Positions 56,975 to 64,000 of a DNA stretch of 64,000 nt are shown piece by piece. The stretch is taken from the NCBI GenBank assembly GCA_951640165.1, contig OX621257.1:17557201-17621200 (forward strand), written 5' to 3'. Position 1 is the first letter of the stretch. Each line of letters starts with the position of its first letter. The notes below the pieces were generated by a model that saw nothing but the letters and a program-made list of their open reading frames with translations, made no database searches and was not told the origin of the DNA. This stretch comes from Pseudoips prasinana. Its lineage: Eukaryota > Arthropoda > Insecta > Lepidoptera > Nolidae. The position numbers and the translations under genes were made by a program.

Positions 56975-59105
56975 CTGAAAGTGTGGCAATTTCAATTTGA
57001 CTTCATGGAGAAGGAGGGACTCTTTATGATGAACTCCTTTTTCAAGAAGCCGGATAACCGCAAATGGCAGGTCCATTTAATGTAAGCCCCGAAGGTAAAA
57101 CAAAAAACGAGATAGATTTTATTTTGTCGACGATAAAACAGCTGTTCAAAGACGTCATTGTGATCAATACGGTTAAAAGCGGGAGCGATCACAGGCGGGG
57201 CTCATTGAACCTTAATGTCAAGCTCCAGAGATCCCGACTGATAAAGTCTATGCTCCGACCTTTACCCATCCACGTCGAAAACCCGGAACCCTTTCAGCTC
57301 AAACTGCAGAACCGAGTGGGTTCATACCACGACAGGTTCGTAGAAGCTGTCCACACGGCTGGGTCTTTAAGACCCGCCGTACAAACAGAAGCAAAAAGAC
57401 CTCTGACTAAACCCAGCAGCTAAAGGAAGAAAGACGGAAAATGGTTATGACATCCTCTGATGATGCTACCAGATACCGGCAGCTTAACAGACATATTTCA
57501 GTCTAGTAGTAGTAGTCAGTAAATCTTTGACTCGCGACATACGCCCAATTAATACAAAATATATTAAGACGCCATTGAGGGGCACAAAGGCTCTAAAAAG
57601 TTAGCAAGAGCCAACTGACGAAGCTGAAGACTGAGGATGGCAGAATCGCCACGTCTAGACCTGAGTTGCTGGGAGAGATCGAGAGGTTCTATGGACAGCT
57701 GTATACGAGAAATCAGTCACCTGTCGATAGTTGTGCCTCAGATCCGAGAGCACGACTAACCCGACACTTCACCGAAGACATCCCGGACGTCAGCATGTGC
57801 GAGATAAGAATCCCTCTCAAACAGCTTAAGAACAACAAGGCGCCTGGTGATGATGGAGTTACAGCAGAGCTTCTAGCTCTTCTACGGGCACTTCAGAAGT
57901 TATTGAACTCCCGTCACACTAGAACGTCAAACGCCACAAGTATGGCACAGCCGTGTGGCGGCGCTCTTCTTAAAAAAAGGCGAAAAAACCCTCTTGAATA
58001 ATTACAGACCCATCACAATGCTGAGCCATGTTTACAAGTTGTTTTCGAGAGTCATTACGAATCGTCTCGCACGCAGGTTTGACGACTTCCAGCCTCCCGA
58101 ACAAACCGGATTCCATAAAGGCTTTAGTACCATAGACCACATAAATAAGACCGAAGAGCATAACCAGCCATTATGCTTAGTGTTTGTGGACTATGAAAAA
58201 GTCTTTGATTCGATCAAAACCTCGGCCGTACTAAGGTCTCTCCAAAAATGCCAAAGCGATTACCGGTATATCGAGGTGTTCAAGTGTTTATATGAAAACG
58301 CCACTAGTGCGACTCTCGGACCAGAACTCGGAAACTATCCACTTGCAGCGAGGTGTGAGACAGGGAGATGTTATATCTCCGAAACTGTTCACCGCTGCAT
58401 TGGAAGATGTCTTCAAGCTTTTGGACTGGGAAGGCTTTGGCATCAATGTCAATGGCGAGTACATCACCCACCTTCGATTTTCCGACAACATAGTAGTCAT
58501 GGCTGAGACCCTAGAAGACCTCGGTACAATCCTCAATGGCCTCAGGATAGTCTACTCGAAGTTGTAGAGAACTATATTATTTACCTAGGACAGATCATCC
58601 AACTAGGTAGGTCCAACTTCGAAAAGGAGGTCAATCATAGAATCCCACTCGGCTGGGCAGCGTTTGGGAAGTTAGTTAATATCTTCTCGACCCAAATACC
58701 GCAGTGTCTCAAGTCGAAAGTCTTCAACCAGTGAGTGTTGCCAGTGATTACTAACGGAACAGAGACGTCATCGCTCACTATGGGTATCCGCAATGGAAAG
58801 GGCTATGCTTGGAGTTTCCCTGCGAGATCGAATCAGAAATGCTGAGGTCCGCAGGCGAACCAAAGTAACCGATTCAACCCGAAGAATTTCCAAGCTGAAG
58901 TGGCAGTGTGCAGGGCACATAGCTCGTAGAGCCGACGGCCGCTGCGGCAGAAAGGTTCTCGAGTGGCGAACACGAGCCGGATGATCTTGTGCGGGTTGCT
59001 GGAAGTCGCTGGATGCCGATAGCGTAAGACCAGCAATCGTGGATATCTTTGGGGGAGGCTTTTGTCCAGCTGTGGGCGTCATTCGGCTGATATGATGATG
59101 ATGAC
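56975..59105 (+). pseudogene. RTE-like LINE (endonuclease plus reverse transcriptase), frameshifted
   Basis: Read in pieces on the plus strand: endonuclease C-part (56990-57250: MEKEGLFMMNSFFKKPDNRK, EGKTKNEIDFILSTIKQLFK, SGSDHR), RT N-part (57666-58001: IPLKQLKNNKAPGDDGVTAE), RT palm (57955-58290: LNNYRPITMLSHVYKLFSRV, FHKGFSTIDHINK, LVFVDYEKVFDSIKT), and RT C-part (58292-58567: GVRQGDVISPKLFTAALEDV, LRFSDNIVVMAE). The tail at 58793-58984 gives LRDRIRNAEVRRRTKVTD. The YADD-type motif reads FSDN, so the catalytic Asp pair is broken. The 5' endonuclease half is missing. It ends in GATGATGATG. Family-level assignment (RTE-like) is from motif resemblance. Confidence 0.75.
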
Positions 59106-59224
59106 AAAGGCGGAATTGATGCCAAGGGCATTCTCTGCCAGTCGACCTTTGGGTGATGCAGAGATATATCGAATATAATATATATTATGCCGTAAATAAA
59201 CCTCCGTTATAACTCCGCAAAAAA

Positions 59225-59255
59225 ACAGCGGAGGCGGAGGCGGAGGCGAAGGTAC

Positions 59256-59293
<38 letters not shown>

Positions 59294-59302
59294 CAAAGTG
59301 GT

Positions 59303-59335
<33 letters not shown>
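59225..59335. repeat. GGAGGCGGA repeats followed by two long T tracts
   Basis: GCGGAGGCGGAGGCGGAGGC is followed by T tracts at 59258-59293 and 59308-59332, separated by CAAAGTGGTAATTTT. The second T tract is the poly(A) tail of the minus-strand LINE. The first may be a second, older insertion tail. Confidence 0.6.
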
Positions 59336-59336
<1 letters not shown>

Positions 59337-59839
59337 TTATTTATTGAATCCAAATAATTTAGTACATTTCAGTTTAACATATTTACGAGTACTTAACAGT
59401 AACAATACAGGTAATTGAACTTTGGCAGTCCACTAGACTCCACACTAGGATTCCCTGTGTCGTGGAGACTAGTGTCTTCCCTTATAAAAGTATACAATGT
59501 TGTAGTATTCTAATTTCTAATTTAACTTTAGTACGATAATCCTGCCCATACATTGCCCTTTATACATACATATTTGAAGATGTTGGTACTTATTCTAAAA
59601 TCTATTACATATTCAAAGTATTTACCATGACTAAACTTGCACATTTATATTTTGTCTACGTAGGTAGTTCACTAATGATGACATTTTTGCGTGAACCGCT
59701 AATAGGCAGCAAGTAAGTTTGACATGTGCAGGGCCGGATCTAGTTTGTGATAATTAAAGTATTTTCTTTATTATAATTATTTGTATAGCACATTTAAATT
59801 TTTAGATATAAGAATAGAATTTAAAAGAAAAAGATATGT

Positions 59840-59922
59840 GTGGTTTGTTTGTGTGTGTGTGTGTGTGAGTGTGTGTGTGTGAGTGAGTTTGGGGGTGTGT
59901 GGGTCTGTGTATGTGTGTCAGT
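59840..59922. repeat. (GT)n-rich tract in LINE 3' UTR
   Basis: Interrupted GTGTGTGTGT runs with GAGT and GGGG interruptions. A shorter GT-rich run is at 45330-45400. Confidence 0.7.
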
Positions 59923-59926
59923 AGAC

Positions 59927-62875
59927 TCATAGTACAATTTGTATAATTTGCTCCGTTTCAATATAATTTTTGGACTGGAGCCATTTGTTAAGGGTCCATC
60001 GACACTTTAACCTAGTCATATCAAGCAAATTGTTATTTAATTTAAATGCTTTTTCGTACAGATAGGGACCTAGAAATTTGTATGATCTACGTGCAAATGA
60101 AGTGTTCACTTTTGGACGATCCCATTTAAGAGTTCTACTAGCTTGTCGAGCTTTTTGCTTTGCATTTTTATGAAATCTTAAAATTGTAGAAATTATATAA
60201 ATTTGACGCACTCGGGGATATTTACAATCACTATAAAGCTTGTCGGTAGGGTAACGCCATGGCTTTTTGTAAATTATTTTTAATATAGCTCTTTGTGCGC
60301 GTTCTAATTTAAGAAGGTGTGTTTTATTTGCTGCCCCCCATGCTACTATACAGTATCCCAAAATGGCTTCGCATAGACTCTTGTATACGATTTTTAGTAA
60401 GTTGAGATCAGCGACAGCGCTCAATTTTTTAAAAATGTGTGACATCTTTTTCAGCCTTTTTGAGAGGGTGTCTATTTGGTTATTCCAATTGAGATGTTCA
60501 TCAATCATGATACCCAAGTATTTTAAAGCTTGAACTTGTTCAAGAGGTTTACATTGACAAGAATTATAGTCATGGTCTAGTTTATGACAAGTATGTAATG
60601 TTATTATCAAAGGGTTTTTTGGAGCAGATCGTTTTGTTATTCTGAAAGCAATAAATTTTGTTTTCGTGACATTAATTGTAAGCAAATTGTTCAGCAGCCA
60701 ATGACTTATACATTTGAGCCCCTCCTGGGCTACATAAGCGCTCCGGTTCCATGACTTGGCACTAAAGATAACAACGGTGTCATCTGCAAAGGTAAAGACA
60801 TTTGCATTTTGTAGTTCTAAGGAGCACAGATCGTTTATGTACACCAGGAAGAGTGTTGGACCCAATATACTCCCTTGTGGTACGCCAAAATTAATACTTG
60901 CATAGTCGCTGTAGGAATCTCCAATTTTTATTCGCTGATTACGCTCGTCAAGGTACGACCGAAACCATTCTAGAGCTAAACCTCTCACGCCAAGACGTTC
61001 TAATTTTCTTAGAAGTATTGGCCGAGATACGGTATCAAAGGCTTTGGCAAGATCCAAAAAGACGCCAATACATTTCTGACCCTGATCAGTTCTGTTTTTA
61101 ACCAGACTAACAAGGTCAGTGACTGCATCTTCGGTTGATCTGCCAGAGCGGAAACCGTATTGGTTCTCAGCCAATAAACCCTTACTTTCTAGGTATTTCA
61201 AAAGTCTTACATTTATGACCTTCTCGATAATTTTCGATAACACACCTAACAAGGAGATTGGTCTGTAATTGCATGGATCTAATGGATCACCCGCTTTTAA
61301 TATTGGGATCACATTTGCTGTCTTTAACTTACAAGGAACTACGCCTGATGAAATACTAAGATTGCATATATACGTTATTGGACTGGCCACATAGGTTTTG
61401 ATCTTTTTCATTATATTATTACTTAAATTGTCATGGCCGATGGCCGCGCTTGTTTTAAGAGAGCTGATAATTTTAATAATCTCATACTCATCAGTAGGAT
61501 ATAGGAAAAATGAATTCATTAAATTTGATTTTATTGGAAAATTAACTCGGCTCGCTAGTACAGATTCTTTTTGATCTAGCTTATTTAATGATATATTTGC
61601 CAATTGACTTCCTACAGAGCTAAAATAATTATTTATAGTATTTAAAGATTTCGCAGGATTTGTATCAATTTTAAGTAATAGGTCATTTTTATTTTTAGTT
61701 GATCCAATATTACATATGTCTTTTACTGTATGCCATGTTTTCTTGATATTTTTTCTATTTTCTGTTAACATTTTTCTATCATAATGACTTTTTACGTTTT
61801 GGAGGATATCGTTGCAATAATTCCTATACTTTTTATATTTTTTCTGGATTTCCTCGTCACTTATAAACTTTCTTGCATTCATATGAAGTTCATCACGCCG
61901 TCTTATGCATCGCAACAGTCCTGGTGTAATCCATTTTTTCAGGACTACGTCAGAGCTCCGAGTTTTATGCATACTTAAACATTGTTCTCGAGCAATATTG
62001 AATGTTTCGAGAAAATAATTTACAGCGTCATTAACATTTGTTTTGTTGTATATTTCCGACCAATCAACTTCCTTCAGATATTCAATTAGTGCTTGAGTGT
62101 TTACTTTACTGTATCTATTGTGAGATTTTTGTCGTGACAACTTCATACCCACATTACATAGAACAGCGCTATGATCTGTTATTTTTGAGTGACATACAAC
62201 AACAGTTGACGCTAAATTTGAGTTTATCATGCAATGATCTAGACTATTTGAGCCTCGAGTTGGAAAAGTATGCCCAGGAATATATCCATGATGTGCCATG
62301 AGGCTTAAATAGTCGTCGACTCGAGTGTCCTTCGAGTTTTCCTTAATGTCTAAATTGATATCTCCCACTAATACAGAGTGTCGATTCTTATATTCAGATA
62401 AAATTTTATCCAGTGAATCTAGAAAGCTGTCTATGTTATAAAATGATGGTGATCGATAGATTGCTATGACTGTATAACTCTGTTCAATTTGTATTACTAC
62501 GCAGTTTGCGTCTCGAAAAGTGGGTTCTGTGACAGATATGTGTAAGTTTGATCTAGAATATACAATTATTCCATCATTTTTATTTATATACTGTTTTGAG
62601 TAGTTACAGTCATAGTCAACTATTGAAAGTGTAGTAAAAGATTCATCAAGCCAGCATTCAGTGAGGACAACAATATCAGGTTTAAATTGCAGTCGTGCCA
62701 TGAATACAACTAAGCTATCAAAGTTCTTTTTAATGCTGCGAATATTCTGTGATAAGATTGAAAGGTTTTTCTGCTTGCAGAGAAAATATTTATTGCATGA
62801 TTCTGGATCGTCAACTTCAATGCTAGTCGAGAGACTAGTTCGGTCTATGTCTTTATTAAATTGAGTATGGTCCAT
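59927..62875 (-). CDS. LINE ORF2: endonuclease and reverse transcriptase, 982 aa
   Basis: This protein nicks target DNA and reverse-transcribes the element's RNA at the nick. The uninterrupted 982-codon frame starts at ATG 62875. The N-terminal APE-type endonuclease shows LSILSQNIRSIKKN, LTECWLDES, IAIYRSPSF, LVGDINLDI and ITDHSAVLCN, covering the usual catalytic Asn, Glu, Tyr, Asp-Asn and Asp-His positions. The RT follows: IPILKAGDPLDPCNYRPISL, NQYGFRSGRSTEDAVTDLV, FLDLAKAFDTVSRP, GVPQGSILGPTLFLVYINDL and the catalytic FTFADDTVV. The C-terminal tail ends FARRSYKFLGPYLYEKAF. No stop, frameshift or lost catalytic residue was seen, so the copy may be functional. The broken fragment at 7581-8265 is a relative. 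Confidence 0.9.
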   Translation of the reverse strand: MDHTQFNKDIDRTSLSTSIEVDDPESCNKYFLCKQKNLSILSQNIRSIKKNFDSLVVFMARLQFKPDIVVLTECWLDESFTTLSIVDYDCNYSKQYINKNDGIIVYSRSNLHISVTEPTFRDANCVVIQIEQSYTVIAIYRSPSFYNIDSFLDSLDKILSEYKNRHSVLVGDINLDIKENSKDTRVDDYLSLMAHHGYIPGHTFPTRGSNSLDHCMINSNLASTVVVCHSKITDHSAVLCNVGMKLSRQKSHNRYSKVNTQALIEYLKEVDWSEIYNKTNVNDAVNYFLETFNIAREQCLSMHKTRSSDVVLKKWITPGLLRCIRRRDELHMNARKFISDEEIQKKYKKYRNYCNDILQNVKSHYDRKMLTENRKNIKKTWHTVKDICNIGSTKNKNDLLLKIDTNPAKSLNTINNYFSSVGSQLANISLNKLDQKESVLASRVNFPIKSNLMNSFFLYPTDEYEIIKIISSLKTSAAIGHDNLSNNIMKKIKTYVASPITYICNLSISSGVVPCKLKTANVIPILKAGDPLDPCNYRPISLLGVLSKIIEKVINVRLLKYLESKGLLAENQYGFRSGRSTEDAVTDLVSLVKNRTDQGQKCIGVFLDLAKAFDTVSRPILLRKLERLGVRGLALEWFRSYLDERNQRIKIGDSYSDYASINFGVPQGSILGPTLFLVYINDLCSLELQNANVFTFADDTVVIFSAKSWNRSAYVAQEGLKCISHWLLNNLLTINVTKTKFIAFRITKRSAPKNPLIITLHTCHKLDHDYNSCQCKPLEQVQALKYLGIMIDEHLNWNNQIDTLSKRLKKMSHIFKKLSAVADLNLLKIVYKSLCEAILGYCIVAWGAANKTHLLKLERAQRAILKIIYKKPWRYPTDKLYSDCKYPRVRQIYIISTILRFHKNAKQKARQASRTLKWDRPKVNTSFARRSYKFLGPYLYEKAFKLNNNLLDMTRLKCRWTLNKWLQSKNYIETEQIIQIVL

Positions 62876-63318
62876 AATTTTTATTTAAATGTATATAATA
62901 TTTTAAGAACAAACTTGCTTTTGACCTTACCATTAAGGTGGATATTAAAGTATAGTGGCACAAAAAAGATATAACTTTAGCCTTCAATTGAGAAAGTTGT
63001 GTGGTCTCTGGATTTGAGTAGTAATTTTTATTACAGTTGCATTTGCAATTTTCTAGGGTTTGGTTGCTGTTCACTTTATTTAGGACTGTGAACTTTTTAT
63101 TGCCATATGGCTCAAAAACGATTGTATTATCATTAATTGTTTCATAAATCTGCATGCAAAATCGTGAGTAGGAGTTTATACAAATATATACGTGTAAATG
63201 TTTGTGTGTCTGTAAACAGTGTAGTATAATTTGAATTTTAATAAGCTTAGAATTATAACTAAAATAAAGTAAATTAAGAAAAAATAATACCAAGTTATAG
63301 ACATCACTTCTTATCGCA
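62876..63318 (-). other. Spacer between LINE ORF1 and ORF2
   Basis: About 440 bases. A 200-codon frame overlaps it (63458-62856), but it opens inside ORF1 in another frame and has no recognisable motif, so I do not count it as a gene. Confidence 0.5.
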
Positions 63319-63999
63319 TTAAAGCAGCTTGCCGGTTTTGAGTTGGTTCTCATCCTTAATACGAATAAAAGGGCCTCCTTCTTCTTTCTTAAGATAAATA
63401 TTTCCATTTGTAACCCAGCAAAATTGGTAGTTTTCTGATCTTGCAAAGTCACGAGCAAGAAAGTGAAGTCTTCGTGACTTAGCAGTAAGCGATTCAGCGA
63501 CGAATATTTCCGAAGTATTATTTTCTATTCCTAAAAGACTTACATTTAGGTTGTTACTTTTTTTGAATTTCCTTGCTGCGTTTAAAAACTTGGATTTTAT
63601 TAATGTATTGGACAGTTCTACAATTATCGTAGATTTTGTAGGCTCTTTCCGGTTTGGTATACGATAGACGTCACGACAGTCATATGAACTTAAGGAAATG
63701 TTCAAATTATTTGATAAGTTTTGTATGTACTTATACAACATTTCTTTGTTTTCCTTTTCTGCTCGGGGGACACATTTAATTTCAATGTGAGTTTTTTTAA
63801 GACTTTTATCCAGCATTTCAATTTTTTCTTCTATACTCGTGATTTGAGTCGTTAGAATTTTACATTTTCCCTCCATGTTACCTATGTTGGTTGAAAGAGT
63901 AGTAATTTCTTTTGACATGAACTCCAACGAGGCTTCAATATCTTGATTGGTGTGCTTTATTTGTTCCGAACTAGATTTCACTTCTTCAAGTTGGTTAAA
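63319..63999 (-). CDS. LINE ORF1 protein, C-terminal part, truncated by window edge
   Basis: The frame is open from the window edge to a stop at 63319. The residue sometimes shown as the first (63981) is a GTG, so the true start lies beyond 64000. The first 75 residues form a coiled coil with heptad leucines and isoleucines (ITTLSTNIGNMEGKCKILTT, IEEKIEMLDKSLKKTH). A compact domain follows (CDVYRIP-like RDVYRIPNRKEPTKSTIIVE, FLNAARKFKKSNN, VAESLTAKSRRLHFLARDFA), ending WVTNGNIYLKKEEGGPFIRI. Coiled coil plus an RNA-binding-like domain is the usual layout of LINE ORF1 proteins, which package the element RNA. The ORF2 downstream is intact. Confidence 0.78.
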   Translation of the reverse strand, partial: FNQLEEVKSSSEQIKHTNQDIEASLEFMSKEITTLSTNIGNMEGKCKILTTQITSIEEKIEMLDKSLKKTHIEIKCVPRAEKENKEMLYKYIQNLSNNLNISLSSYDCRDVYRIPNRKEPTKSTIIVELSNTLIKSKFLNAARKFKKSNNLNVSLLGIENNTSEIFVAESLTAKSRRLHFLARDFARSENYQFCWVTNGNIYLKKEEGGPFIRIKDENQLKTGKLL

Positions 64000-64000
64000 T

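Larger units (their letters stand above)
59334..64000 (-). mobile_element. LINE, apparently intact, 5' end beyond window
   Basis: On the minus strand the order is ORF1 (beyond 64000 to 63319), a spacer of about 440 bp, ORF2 (62875-59927), a 3' UTR of about 600 bp with a GT-rich tract, and a poly(A) tail at about 59333. Poly(A) tails with this ORF order fit the Jockey superfamily. I cannot settle the clade (Jockey, CR1-like, Daphne-like). Confidence 0.8.

Noticed and set aside
57064..58567. Host gene resembling a craniofacial development protein
   Set aside because: Such names in databases derive from RTE-type endonuclease sequence. Here the EN, RT and tail order shows a retroelement.
62856..63458. 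200-codon minus-strand frame between LINE ORFs
   Set aside because: It opens inside ORF1 in a different frame and extends through the spacer into the first bases of ORF2. No recognisable domain.

Overview
The window looks like nuclear DNA of a moth or butterfly. It is AT-rich, its genes are split by short exons with GT-AG introns, and it is saturated with transposable elements. These include tRNA-derived SINEs, Jockey-like and RTE-like LINE fragments, a mariner-superfamily element, hAT-like and Harbinger-like elements, and several repeats typical of Lepidoptera (for example the CCGCGG-TTTACCCGCG repeat). No bacterial, organellar or CRISPR features are visible.

From left to right there are three host genes. 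(1) 956-1996 (+) is a single-exon gene for an unrecognised 346-aa, probably helical protein. (2) 6462-14263 (-) is a four-exon gene that I assembled by hand. It encodes a 422-aa protein with seven U1/matrin-like C2H2 zinc fingers. A 2.7-kb fold-back element (3732-6417) lies just beyond its stop codon. (3) 15907-51562 (+) is polybromo, the PBAP/PBAF chromatin-remodelling subunit. I resolved 24 exons whose phases join exactly into 1292 codons: an N-terminal tail, six bromodomains and two BAH domains. The C-terminal part, where an HMG box is expected, is not in the window. The gene either continues past 64000 or has lost that part. Genes 2 and 3 are divergent, with about 1.6 kb between their start codons.

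Polybromo introns carry most of the mobile DNA. Intron 6 holds decayed copies of the end of exon 6, one of them split by a LINE fragment that is itself split by an element with an 8-bp target duplication. Intron 21 holds a mariner-superfamily element with an intact transposase ORF whose catalytic spacing reads DD41D. Other introns hold hAT-like and Harbinger-like elements, palindromic MITEs, near-perfect hairpins and a SINE set.

From 51563 to the right edge I see only mobile DNA: a transposase relic, a decayed LINE with a mutated reverse transcriptase active site, a hAT-like element with 8-bp target duplications, a frameshifted RTE-like LINE, and an apparently intact LINE on the minus strand (59334 to beyond 64000).

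I found no clearly new biological system. The points most worth a second look are the reiterated exon 6 end, the zinc-finger gene abutting the fold-back, the intact DD41D element, and the two long perfect hairpins in polybromo introns. All gene models come from reading splice signals and frames by eye; no transcript or database evidence was available.
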